11,908 nucleotides of DNA from Gemmatimonadota bacterium (GCA_018678395.1 JAHHMJ010000219.1:1-11908); one strand, 5' to 3'. Positions 1-8,322 are shown, numbered from the stretch's first letter. The notes: generated from the letters alone by a model not told the origin. Program-made: numbers and translations.

Positions 1-2
1 CC

Positions 3-2270
3 CCCGGTCTGATCGAGCGTTTCCACGAGGAGCGCCGGCTTCTCGCGCGACTCGATCACCCGGCGATCGCCCGACTGTACCAGGTGGGAAGCACGGACGA
101 AGGTCGGCCGTACCTGGTCATGGAGTACGTGGAGGGCACCGCGATCACCGAGCACGCGGTCGCGGTCGGGCTCGATGCCACCGCCCGGATTCGCCTGTTC
201 CAGAAGGTGTGCCGCGCGGTCCAGCACGCGCACCATCGACTCGTCGTGCACCGGGACCTGAAGCCCGGCAACGTGCTGGTCACCCCCGAGGGCGAGCCGA
301 AGCTGCTCGACTTCGGTATCGCCGGGGCGCTGGAGGGCGAGACACAGGGCGGAGCGGCGACGCCCGCCTATGCGGCGCCCGAGCAGTTGCGGGGTGAGGC
401 CACCGGCATCCTCGGCGACATCTACTCCCTCGGGGTCCTGCTGTACGAGCTGCTGACGGATCAGCGCCCCTGGCCCGGCGATCGGGCGAACGACGCACCC
501 GCTCCCGTGGCCCCATCGCACCTCGTTCCGGGGCTTCCCGTCGACGTGGACGCGATCGTCCGGAAGGCGATGGACCCGGACCCCGACGCCCGGTACTGGA
601 CCGCGTCTCTCCTCAGTGACGACCTCGACCGCGCTCTGGACGGGCTGACGGTGCGCGCGCGCGAGCCGACGACGGGGTACGTGGTGTCGCGGTTCGTGGC
701 ACGAAACCGGATGGCGGTGTCGGCCGCGGCGCTCGTGGTGGTACTCGTCGCCGGCTTCACGACGATCACCGCCGTTCAGTCGAACCGCATCAAGGCCGAG
801 GCGGCCCGGGTGACCCGCGAGCGAGACGAAGCGCTGGCGGTGCGGACGTTTCTGCTCGAGGCCTTCGGAACGACGGGGCCGGACGTGGCGAGTGACCTGG
901 TGACGAGTCGAGAGTTGCTCGATGGTCGTGCGTCACGGTTGGACGAGGAGTACGGTGACGATCCGGCCCTCCTCGCCGAGATGTCGGGAGTGCTGGCCGA
1001 GGCCTACGAGCGGCTCGGCCTGTACGCCGACGCCGAGCCCCTCGCCCGTCGCGCCGTCACCCTGAGGACCGAGGCGGAGGGCGACCCGGAATTGCCGAAC
1101 GCCCTCACGACGCTGGGCTGGATCGTGCACCAGGCGGGTCGTCTCGACGAGGCGGGCGCGCTCCTGAACGAGGCCGTGGCCACCGCTCGCCGCACGTTTC
1201 GGGACGACCATGCCGCCACCGCGCGGGCCCTGAACGACCTCGGCGTGAACCTCGAGGCTCGGGGCGATTACCAGGCGGCGGAGGCGAACTACCTGGAGTC
1301 GCTGGCGATGCGGCGTCGACTCGCGGGCGACGATGCTGCGGTGGTCGGAACGACGGCGAGCAATCTGTCCGTCGTGCGATACCGGCTGGGCGATCTGGAT
1401 GGGGCTGTGGAGATGGCGCGAGAGGCGCATGAGACCTTCGTCCGCACTCTCGGACCCGACCATCAGCGGGCGATGATCGTCGAGAACAACCTCGCGGCCA
1501 TGCAGGCGGCAGCCGGCGACCGGGAGTCCGCCCGTAGGACGTATCGCGGGATTCTCGAGCGGCGGCGCCGCCTGCTCGGTGACCGGCACCCCAACACGGC
1601 CGCGAGCATGACCGCACTGGCCATCCTGTTGCCGAGAGGAGCGGGGGACGCCGAGGCCGAGGCGCTGCTACGCGAGGCGGTCGACATCCAGGTCGCCGAC
1701 CTGGGACCCGATCATCCCGAGGTCGCCCTGACGCGAAGGCATCTCGCCATGGTCCTGCAACGCAAGGGCCGATCGACCGAAGCCGCCGAGCTCTTCGAAG
1801 AGGCGCTCCGGATTCAGCGGTCCATCGTCGGCCCCGATCACCCCGCGGTCGGGGAGACGTACGCCCTCATGGGCTCGTCCATGGCGTCGGCGGGGGACCT
1901 GGACGAAGCCCTGGACGCCTATGTCGAGGCCGTGCGAATTCAGAAGTCGGCCCTCGGCGGCGGTCACGTCGTAACGTCGCGCACGGAGGTCGCGACGGCG
2001 GCGGTGCTCATCGACCTGGGCCGCCCGGTCGAAGCGCGACGGCACCTGGTCTCCGGTTGGGTCGCGTTGTCGGAGCAGCATGACCCGGCCCACCTCCACG
2101 TGCAGGAGGCGAGGATCGAGTTCGTACGGCTGCACCTGCTGGAAGGTGGGGTGGCACGGGCCGACTCGGTCCTGGGCGAGGTCGAACGCTTTCTCACCGA
2201 CGACCAGCGCGCCGACCGGGTAGGCCGCATGGCGATCGAGCTCCGGGAGGGGCTGTCGGATGGCAGGTGA
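3..2270 (+). CDS. Membrane Ser/Thr protein kinase with C-terminal TPRs (5' end cut off by window)
   Basis: Hanks-type (PknB-like) kinase that phosphorylates Ser/Thr of unknown targets at the inner membrane. The frame is open from base 3 and kinase sequence (RFHEERRLLARLDHP, the alpha-C region) precedes the GTG at 84, so that GTG is an internal valine and the true start lies upstream; the glycine loop and ATP-binding lysine are outside the window. Numbering the visible 755 residues: HRDLKPGN at 83-90, DFG at 103-105, APEQ near 125, then the C-lobe. A single hydrophobic segment (about 237-258) follows, then a short charged stretch and about 10 kinesin-light-chain-like TPRs (about 310-730) with recurring LGPDHP linkers. 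The kinase would be cytoplasmic and the TPRs on the far side of the membrane. All visible catalytic residues are intact. It converges on the sigma-kinase operon; any sigma partner of its own would lie off the left edge. Confidence 0.93.
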   Translation, partial: PGLIERFHEERRLLARLDHPAIARLYQVGSTDEGRPYLVMEYVEGTAITEHAVAVGLDATARIRLFQKVCRAVQHAHHRLVVHRDLKPGNVLVTPEGEPKLLDFGIAGALEGETQGGAATPAYAAPEQLRGEATGILGDIYSLGVLLYELLTDQRPWPGDRANDAPAPVAPSHLVPGLPVDVDAIVRKAMDPDPDARYWTASLLSDDLDRALDGLTVRAREPTTGYVVSRFVARNRMAVSAAALVVVLVAGFTTITAVQSNRIKAEAARVTRERDEALAVRTFLLEAFGTTGPDVASDLVTSRELLDGRASRLDEEYGDDPALLAEMSGVLAEAYERLGLYADAEPLARRAVTLRTEAEGDPELPNALTTLGWIVHQAGRLDEAGALLNEAVATARRTFRDDHAATARALNDLGVNLEARGDYQAAEANYLESLAMRRRLAGDDAAVVGTTASNLSVVRYRLGDLDGAVEMAREAHETFVRTLGPDHQRAMIVENNLAAMQAAAGDRESARRTYRGILERRRRLLGDRHPNTAASMTALAILLPRGAGDAEAEALLREAVDIQVADLGPDHPEVALTRRHLAMVLQRKGRSTEAAELFEEALRIQRSIVGPDHPAVGETYALMGSSMASAGDLDEALDAYVEAVRIQKSALGGGHVVTSRTEVATAAVLIDLGRPVEARRHLVSGWVALSEQHDPAHLHVQEARIEFVRLHLLEGGVARADSVLGEVERFLTDDQRADRVGRMAIELREGLSDGR

Positions 2271-2282
2271 CGCGCCGGTGCC

Positions 2283-2528
2283 ATGAGGGCGCGCCGGGCG
2301 TCGTGGATTGCCGTCTGCGCGGAGTCCGCGAGGGCCGACTGTCTGGTCACCCGAGATCCCGGGGGCTTCAAGCAGTCCGCGGTGCGGGTGGTCAGTCCGG
2401 CTGAACTCCTCGCCCTGGTCGGCGCCTGGGACGGCGACCGCCCCCTCACCCCTCCGTTACGCGTCGAACGCCCGAACCCGTCGTCTCCCACTGGTCCGGA
2501 GGGGCACCGACATCAGCGCCCGAGCTAG
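2283..2528 (+). pseudogene. PIN-domain (VapC-like) C-terminal remnant, copy 1
   Basis: This open stretch holds a recognisable end of a PIN-domain protein: WIAVCAESARADCLVTRD, then GGFKQSAVRVVSPAELLAL. The pattern LVTRD-x-x-GF-x-x-S-x-V-x-V-x-SP-x-E-L-LAL is typical of the last strand and helix of VapC-family toxins. The homologous part runs from about 2301 to 2429. The N-terminal two thirds, which carries the conserved catalytic acidic residues, is missing, and the last 33 or so residues are low-complexity Pro/Arg-rich sequence that looks like read-through into non-coding DNA. No antitoxin gene is adjacent. It lies in the same frame as the preceding kinase, four codons after the kinase stop to its first ATG. 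A functional small protein is unlikely; a decayed or recombined gene tail is the best reading. Confidence 0.6.
2351..2426 (+). repeat. 76-bp direct repeat, left copy (PIN tail)
   Basis: Matches 9878-9953 at 69 of 76 positions by eye, without gaps and in the same orientation. Read as PIN codons, four of the seven differences are synonymous, two change G or Q to R, and one is V to I. That suggests divergence while both ancestors were still coding. Identity stops abruptly on both sides. Confidence 0.85.
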
Positions 2529-2791
2529 TGGAACATCGACGGGTCCACTTCCATCGCGACCAGCGAGACCCTGGTCACGGGAAGGCCCGCGAGCCGGGCG
2601 TGCTCGTAGACGGCTTCGGGATTCGGCGCTTCGTACTCGCAGTAGATCTTTCCCTCGGCCTCGGAGATGTAGGAGCGGATCCAGACGACGCCCTCCATCC
2701 CGGCCACGACCTCGTTGGATTTGCGCCCGACCTCTTCCAGAGCCGAGAGATCGATCTCACCCATCTCTCGTTCGATGATGTAGCGTGGCAT
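2525..2791 (-). CDS. DUF4242 family small protein (SCO4226-like, possibly nickel-binding)
   Basis: An 88-residue single-domain protein matching the DUF4242 pattern: N-terminal RYIIER strand, the central WIRSYISEAEGKIYCEY segment, then APNPEAVYEHARLAGLP and a final strand (VTRVSLVAMEVDP). The family forms ferredoxin-like alpha/beta barrels, and one member, Streptomyces SCO4226, has been described as a nickel-binding protein; metal binding here is inference. No signal peptide or membrane segment, so cytosolic. The ATG at 2791 is preceded by GAGGA about 5 bases upstream. It starts 21 bp after the kinase stop on the same strand, so it is very probably the third gene of the sigma-kinase operon. 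Its stop codon overlaps the tail of the PIN remnant on the other strand. Confidence 0.85.
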   Translation of the reverse strand: MPRYIIEREMGEIDLSALEEVGRKSNEVVAGMEGVVWIRSYISEAEGKIYCEYEAPNPEAVYEHARLAGLPVTRVSLVAMEVDPSMFH

Positions 2792-2812
2792 AGCGGTCCT
2801 CGGTGCGTTGAG

Positions 2813-5800
2813 CTAGGTCGAAGAAGAAGCGTCGTCGGGACTCGCCAACTTGGCACACGCCCGCTCGAGGGGCGAATGGCGCGTCTCCCGGGCGATGGCC
2901 CTCGCCGTCGCGGAGAAGGTGGCTGCTCGGTCCGGGGCCCCGGCGAGGGTCGAGATCTCGGCGAGCCGATGCAGCGCCCAGCCCTCGCCGACCCGGTCAC
3001 CGGAGAGCCTGCGATGCTCCAGGCACGACTCGTACAGGTCGAAGGCCCGGGTCACGTCGTTCTGCTCGCGCGCGAGCGCCCCGAGCGCCGCGAAGCTGTC
3101 GGCACCGCGCTCGAGGTCCCCCGCGGCCTCGTTGATCTCGCGCGCCTCGTCCAGCACCGCCTGGGCTTCGTCGTAACGACCGAGGTGGGTGAGGACGGCT
3201 CCACGCCCATTCAGCACCGCGCCGAGGCCGGGGCGTTCCTCGGTCAGACGGAGTCGGGCTGCGGCGGTCGCGTATTCGCGCGCGGCCTCGTCCAGTTCAC
3301 CCCTCTTCCATGCGGTGATCGCAAGGCTGTTTCTGATGCGCGCCTCGGCCTCGACATCACCGAGGTCGGTCGCGAGGGTCAGTGCGACGTCGTGAAGTGC
3401 GGACAGGCGGTCCGGATCGGACAAGCGGAGACGGGCCTCGTGCTCGACGGCTTCGAGCACGCCCTGCTGGTCGCCCAGGTGCTCGCGCAGGAGGCGGGTC
3501 TCCGCCCACGAGTCGGCGGCGCTGTCGTGTCCCGCCTGCTCCCTCGCCCGGGCGAGGTTGCCGGTCGCCCGGGCGAGTGCCTGGTCCACTCCGAGTGGAC
3601 GGAGAATCGTGGCCGCTTCCTCGTACCGGGGGATGGCGGCCTCCGGCTGTCCGACCGCCATCAGCGCATCACCGTAGAAGCTGAGGCCCGCCGCGAGGCT
3701 GTCCGCACGACCGGTCCGGCGCGCCGTCTCGACCGCCTCTTCGTAGGTCTCCCAGGATTCCTCGATGCGACCGAGGTCCATCTGGAGGGCGGCGATCGCG
3801 AGCAGATTGAAGGTCAGGCGGACCGGAAGGTTGATCTCGGTCGATCCGATCCGGGCCCGTTCGAACGATGCGAGAGCATCCTCCGGTCGCCCCATGGCCC
3901 GGTACAGGTGGCCGAAGTAGTTGCTCGCATAGATCTGATCGAGGGGGTCCCCGAGGTCGTTGGCCATCGCGAGTGCCTCGTGGCCGATGGCCAGCGCCTC
4001 ATCCCAGCGCCCCAGCTCCCTGAGCACCCGCCCCAGGTTCACGAGGTCGCGGGGTAGCCGGGTGCTGGCTTCTTCGGCTCGATCGTGCTCGACGACCTCC
4101 GTGAGCGACGAGATCGCCTCCTCGTACGACCCGGCGCGCCAGCACTGATGGCCGATGGCCCGTACCGCCATGATGCGTTCGGTCTCGGCACCGAGCGTTT
4201 CCGCGATCGTGATCGCTTCGTCCAGGGCGACGCGGGCGCCCTCGTAGTCACCGAGCAACGTCGCCAGCTCGCCCTGGCGCACGAGTACGATCGCGCGCTG
4301 GACTCCCGCTCCTTCCGGGAGGAGCCGCAGCAGCTCATCGATGGCCGCCTGCTGACGTTCCCGTCGGCCGAGGGTCTCCAGGTGTCGCTCCTCCGCCAGG
4401 AGCAGCTCTACGAGCATCTGGTCGCGGAGCTCCTGGGGCGCATCCAGATGCACGACCCAGGCGCGGGTTCGTTCGAGCGTCGACACCGCCTCGTCCAGCC
4501 TCCACAGGGCGGCGGCCCTCTGCGCCGCGAGGCGCCCGTACGTGACCGCCCGGTCCCAGGACTCGGCCGCACCGAAGTGGCGGGCCAGTCGGGCGGCATG
4601 CGCGTCGAGGTCGTCGGCGTGGAGTTCCTCCAGAGCCTCACCGACGAGGAGATTGCGCTCCCGGCGCTGCCGCTCCAGCAGGCTGTCGTAGGTCACGTCG
4701 AGCGTGAGTGCATGCTTGAAACGGTACGTAGCCTCGGGGACCAGACCCGTCCGCTGGATCAGTCCCGATGCCCGGAGAGCGTCGAGCGCCGTGGGCAACC
4801 TCGAGGCAGACGGCACCACGCGTGCGAGCAGGGCGTGGCCGAACGCACGGCCGATGACCGAGGCTGAACGCAGGACTTCGCGGGCCTCGGGGTCGAGGCG
4901 GTCGAGCCGGGTCTTGAGCACGGCCTGGACCGTGTCGGGGATCGTCAGGCGGTCGAGGCTACCCTTCACGAAGGCCTCTCCACCGGCGGCGGCGATCGTG
5001 CCTTCCTCGACGAGTGTGCGACAGAGCTCCTCGATGAAGAACGGATTCCCTCCGGTCTTCTCGGTGATGCGCGCGGCGAGGTCGACGGGGAGCCGCGCAC
5101 CGATGATCGCCTGCATCACGGCCACCGCCGACTCCGGCTCCAGAGGGGCCAGATCGAGGTGCAGCTGCCCGGCCGGCGGGACTCGATCCTCGTCCGTTGC
5201 CGGTCGAGACGTGACCACCACCAGCAGCGGGTAAGCCGAGATCATCTCGGTCAGGAGCGCGAGCACGTCGTCGGAGCCGGAGTCGGCCCAGTGCCAGTCC
5301 TCCAGCAGGAGGACGAGAGGCTGGCCCCGCGAGCCGAGCGTGAAGACCGAAACGAGGGCCTCGGCCAACGCCGCGCGCAGGTCGTCGCCGACCAGGTAGT
5401 CGGGTACCGGGTGCCGTTCGCTCTCGATCGAGAGCAGGTGGAGGATGAGGGGCGCGTAGATGCCGAGTTCCGACGACAGACCGAGGGTTCGGCTGATGAC
5501 CTGGTCGCCGAGCTGGGCCTGTGGCACTCGGCTGAGCCCGAGCATCGCTTTCACGCACTCGATGAACGGCACGAAGGGGGTGAGGCTCCCGTGAACCTGG
5601 CAGCGCCCCTGAACGTAGCGGACGCCGTCGTCGGCGAGTTGGCGCCGGAACTCGTGGAGCAGTCGGCTCTTGCCGACGCCCGCATCGCCGACGATCGACA
5701 CGAGTCGCCCGCCGCCGGTGTTCGTGGACTCCAGGGAGTGCACGAGAGAGGCCAGCTCGCCGCTCCTTCCCACGAACCGCGTGAGCGTCCCCGGCGAGGA

Positions 5801-7714
5801 GGCGTCGAGGCGGCTGTCGACTTCGGTCTCACCGAGAACGGCGACCGGCTCATACGTGCCCGACGCCACCTCGAACTCGATGCCCGCTCGGGGCTCCGTC
5901 TCGACGAACGGCATGACGGCCCGGGCGAGCTCACCCGCGATCAGGATGTCGCCCTGCTCGCCGCGGGCCGCCAGCCGCGCGGCATCTCGGGCGAGCGAGC
6001 CCCCCAGTCGATAGGGGCGTTCGGGCTCGTCCGTGGGCCGGATCGCGACCTGGCTCGACAGGAGCGCCGACCGGATCCCCACCGCGTCGCCGCTTCGGCC
6101 CCCCTTCCGAATCTCCAACGCGGCCCGCACCGCGCGCAGGGTGTCGTCTTCGTGCGCGACCGGCACGCCGAACAGGGCGATCGCGCGGTCCTCGGAGAAG
6201 TCGTTCAGCACGCCGCCGTAGTCCTCGACCGTGCGCTGAAGTCGGGCGCGCAGTGTCGCGAGCCGCTGATCCACGGCGTCCGGTTCGAGCGACTCCAACA
6301 GGGTACCGAAGCCGGTGATGGTACACGCGAGCGCAGTCATCAATCGCCGCTCACCCTCGACCGGAAGGCTCGGGACCACCGCCCGGGAGAAGCTCTCGGG
6401 ATCTGCGATCAACTGCTCCAGATCGGCGAGCATCGCCGAGGCGTCCGGATACCGCCGCGCGGGCTCCTTCTGCAGCGCCCGGTCGAGCGTCGCGACCACG
6501 CCGGGCGAGAGGCCCTCGGTGAGATCGGACGCCGGCGTCGGCACCGTGTTCAGGATCGAGTGGATGATCGCCTGGTCCGAGCCTCCCTTGAACGGTCGTT
6601 TGCCGGTCAGCATCTCGTACAGCACCACCCCCACCGACCAGACGTCCGTCCGCTGGTCGACCACCTCTCCCTGCGTCTGTTCGGGGCTCATGTACGAGAT
6701 GGTGCCCATCCGGGTCCCCGTGCGGGTGATCGACCCGTCGCTGCGTTTCGCCAGCCCGAAGTCGACGATCTTCACGACTCCGTCCGACGTGAGCATCACG
6801 TTTGCGGGCTTGATGTCCCGGTGCACGACATCGTTCTGAGCGGCGAACGCGAGTCCCCGGCACATCTGGGCGGCGATGCTCAGCGCCTCCTCGACGGGCA
6901 TGAGCCCCGAATCGATACGGCGGCGCAGCGAGTCGCCCGAGTAGAAGGCCATCGCGATGAAGAGAAGGCCGTCCTCCGTCTCACCGATCTCGTGAATGGT
7001 GCAGAGGTTCGGGTGGTCCAGGGCGCCCGCTGCCTGAGCTTCGATGAGGAACCGCTGCTTGGCTTCCTCGCTCGTCAGGAGATGCGTGGAGAGGAACTTC
7101 AGCGTGACGACGCGACCGAGCCGGGCGTCCTTCGCCTTGTAGACCACGCCCATGCCGCCCCCGCCCAGTCGCTCGAGCACTTCGTACTGCAGGACGGTCT
7201 GCCCCTCCAGCCCTTCTGCAGAGGTCGACACGCCCGTCACCGATGCTGTCACGCGTCCGTGGAGGTCGTCGAGGGGGCCGGCCTCACGGTGGGCGACGAG
7301 GAGCGATCGTACTTCGGCGGCGACGTCGGGCTCACCCGAGGCGATCCCGCTCAGGAAGGCCTCCACCGCCTCGTCCGGGAGTTCGACCGCGTTCTCGAAG
7401 ACCTCCTGCACGCGGGCCCAGCGCGCGGCACCGGGTTGCGGCTCCGTGCTCTGATCCGGGACCACGTCGAAGGCCCAGGCGAGCCCGAGGGCCACCGGCA
7501 GCCCGAGGATCACCAGGACCGCAACGAAGCCGACCGTCCAGTCCGGGAGCCCGAGGGAGGGGAAGAAGATGTCGGCCCCCTCCGCGACGGTGAAGCCGAC
7601 CACCACGTACGCCGCCAGCACTCGAAAGACGCGTCGGCGCCTGAACTCCGCGAACAGTGCGCGCAGGCCCAGCGTGAATCTGCGAACGCGGGTCGGGGGC
7701 CCGGGTTCAGCCAT
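2813..7714 (-). CDS. Multidomain membrane Ser/Thr kinase with degenerate class III cyclase domain, AAA/STAND-like ATPase and TPRs
   Basis: A 1633-residue signalling protein. Domains: N-terminal region with two membrane helices (about 29-51 and 59-85), of the kind usually seen in TPR/cyclase-like membrane proteins; a helical segment 97-150 often found before such kinases; kinase 178-440 with glycine loop G184/G186/G189, K206, E225, HRD 298-300, N305, DFG 318-320 and SPEQ 343-346, so catalytically complete; cyclase-like domain about 457-630; ATPase about 645-1000 with FVGR start, Walker A GDAGVGKS 676-683 and Walker B LLLEDWHWAD 802-811; TPRs about 1140-1610. Kinase onwards should be cytoplasmic. 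The cyclase-like part has lost key residues: metal Asp becomes T465, base-selecting Lys becomes D505, catalytic Asn becomes R576; D509 and R580 remain. It is probably a regulatory pseudocyclase. The start overlaps the sigma stop by 8 bp, implying translational coupling. Likely role: sense a signal and phosphorylate the co-encoded sigma factor. Confidence 0.93.
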   Translation of the reverse strand: MAEPGPPTRVRRFTLGLRALFAEFRRRRVFRVLAAYVVVGFTVAEGADIFFPSLGLPDWTVGFVAVLVILGLPVALGLAWAFDVVPDQSTEPQPGAARWARVQEVFENAVELPDEAVEAFLSGIASGEPDVAAEVRSLLVAHREAGPLDDLHGRVTASVTGVSTSAEGLEGQTVLQYEVLERLGGGGMGVVYKAKDARLGRVVTLKFLSTHLLTSEEAKQRFLIEAQAAGALDHPNLCTIHEIGETEDGLLFIAMAFYSGDSLRRRIDSGLMPVEEALSIAAQMCRGLAFAAQNDVVHRDIKPANVMLTSDGVVKIVDFGLAKRSDGSITRTGTRMGTISYMSPEQTQGEVVDQRTDVWSVGVVLYEMLTGKRPFKGGSDQAIIHSILNTVPTPASDLTEGLSPGVVATLDRALQKEPARRYPDASAMLADLEQLIADPESFSRAVVPSLPVEGERRLMTALACTITGFGTLLESLEPDAVDQRLATLRARLQRTVEDYGGVLNDFSEDRAIALFGVPVAHEDDTLRAVRAALEIRKGGRSGDAVGIRSALLSSQVAIRPTDEPERPYRLGGSLARDAARLAARGEQGDILIAGELARAVMPFVETEPRAGIEFEVASGTYEPVAVLGETEVDSRLDASSPGTLTRFVGRSGELASLVHSLESTNTGGGRLVSIVGDAGVGKSRLLHEFRRQLADDGVRYVQGRCQVHGSLTPFVPFIECVKAMLGLSRVPQAQLGDQVISRTLGLSSELGIYAPLILHLLSIESERHPVPDYLVGDDLRAALAEALVSVFTLGSRGQPLVLLLEDWHWADSGSDDVLALLTEMISAYPLLVVVTSRPATDEDRVPPAGQLHLDLAPLEPESAVAVMQAIIGARLPVDLAARITEKTGGNPFFIEELCRTLVEEGTIAAAGGEAFVKGSLDRLTIPDTVQAVLKTRLDRLDPEAREVLRSASVIGRAFGHALLARVVPSASRLPTALDALRASGLIQRTGLVPEATYRFKHALTLDVTYDSLLERQRRERNLLVGEALEELHADDLDAHAARLARHFGAAESWDRAVTYGRLAAQRAAALWRLDEAVSTLERTRAWVVHLDAPQELRDQMLVELLLAEERHLETLGRRERQQAAIDELLRLLPEGAGVQRAIVLVRQGELATLLGDYEGARVALDEAITIAETLGAETERIMAVRAIGHQCWRAGSYEEAISSLTEVVEHDRAEEASTRLPRDLVNLGRVLRELGRWDEALAIGHEALAMANDLGDPLDQIYASNYFGHLYRAMGRPEDALASFERARIGSTEINLPVRLTFNLLAIAALQMDLGRIEESWETYEEAVETARRTGRADSLAAGLSFYGDALMAVGQPEAAIPRYEEAATILRPLGVDQALARATGNLARAREQAGHDSAADSWAETRLLREHLGDQQGVLEAVEHEARLRLSDPDRLSALHDVALTLATDLGDVEAEARIRNSLAITAWKRGELDEAAREYATAAARLRLTEERPGLGAVLNGRGAVLTHLGRYDEAQAVLDEAREINEAAGDLERGADSFAALGALAREQNDVTRAFDLYESCLEHRRLSGDRVGEGWALHRLAEISTLAGAPDRAATFSATARAIARETRHSPLERACAKLASPDDASSST

Positions 7715-8294
7715 CGGCCAACTCCCGGTTCAACCACGCTCGCGCAAGCGTCCAGTCGCGCTTCACGGTGGCCTTCGAGATGCCCAGGGCCAGCGCGGTT
7801 TCTTCGAGGTTCATGCCCCCGAAAAACCGGCATTCCACCACGCGCACGTGGCGGGGCTCCAGCGCTTCCAGTCGCTCGAGCGCCTGGTTCAACTCGATCA
7901 CGCCGTGCAGGTCGGCATCGTCGATGATGGGCGCGTCGTTCAGGTCGATCCGATCCAGGTCGACCCGCTTGAAGCCACCCTCCCGCTTCTGGGCGTTGCG
8001 GCGCACGGCGTAGTCCACGAGCACGCGCCGGATCGCCTGTGACGCCACCGCGAAGAAGTGGGCCCGATCCTGCCAGTCGATCCGGTCGAGCTGCGCGATG
8101 CGCACGTAGGCCTCGTGAACGAGAGCCGTGGCATTGAGGGTGTGGCCCTCGGCCTCGTTCCTGAGGTGCCGCTGCGCGATCACCCGGAGCTCTTCGTAGA
8201 CCTTGGGCACCAGCGACTCGAGCGCCTTCCGGTCCCCCCCGGAAAGCTCCTTGAGCAGCCGTGTCACGTCTCCGTGAGCGCCGGATTCGTCCAT
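7707..8294 (-). CDS. ECF sigma factor, TIGR02999 / Sigma70_ECF type
   Basis: A 195-residue alternative sigma factor that directs RNA polymerase to its own promoter set. Region 2 spans about 10-100, including HTLNATALVHEAYVRIAQ at 51-68 (region 2.2) and HFFAVASQAIRRVLVDYARR-like sequence at 79-99 (here AVRR; regions 2.3/2.4). A linker follows, then region 4 (about 133-190) with the helix-turn-helix NLEETALALGISKATVKRDW. No C-terminal extension and no anti-sigma gene are present; the neighbour is a kinase, as is usual for this family. Region 2.2 lacks the acidic DAED-type patch of ordinary ECF factors and has T52 and T56 instead. I chose the ATG at 8294: the frame stays open to 8378, but those 28 extra codons look unlike the family and would cover the candidate promoter. 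The ribosome binding site is weak. First gene of the operon. Confidence 0.93.
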   Translation of the reverse strand: MDESGAHGDVTRLLKELSGGDRKALESLVPKVYEELRVIAQRHLRNEAEGHTLNATALVHEAYVRIAQLDRIDWQDRAHFFAVASQAIRRVLVDYAVRRNAQKREGGFKRVDLDRIDLNDAPIIDDADLHGVIELNQALERLEALEPRHVRVVECRFFGGMNLEETALALGISKATVKRDWTLARAWLNRELADG

Positions 8295-8322
8295 GCAGTC
8301 CCGTCTCGTCGTAGGATGATCC

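Noticed and set aside
933..1589. 218-codon open frame on the minus strand within the first kinase
   Set aside because: It is antisense to conserved TPR repeats, and its composition is that of a shadow frame.
84..2270. Start of the first kinase at the GTG at 84
   Set aside because: Kinase-domain sequence in the same frame continues to the window edge, so this codon is an internal valine.
2283..2528. A functional 81-residue small protein
   Set aside because: It contains only the end of a PIN domain, lacks catalytic acids and ends in low-complexity sequence. It was kept as a pseudogene remnant.
2528..4057. 509-codon open frame on the plus strand
   Set aside because: It covers DUF4242 and the TPR end of the kinase on the opposite strand, both of which have recognisable family features. 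No domain was seen in this frame.
5825..6346. An active adenylate or guanylate cyclase domain
   Set aside because: One metal-binding Asp, the substrate Lys and the catalytic Asn are replaced, so only a degenerate cyclase-like domain is supported.
5159..7927. 922-codon open frame on the plus strand opposite the large kinase
   Set aside because: It is antisense to a protein with well-conserved kinase, ATPase and TPR motifs. Its translation is rich in R, D, H and V with no recognisable domain, a usual by-product of high GC at third positions.
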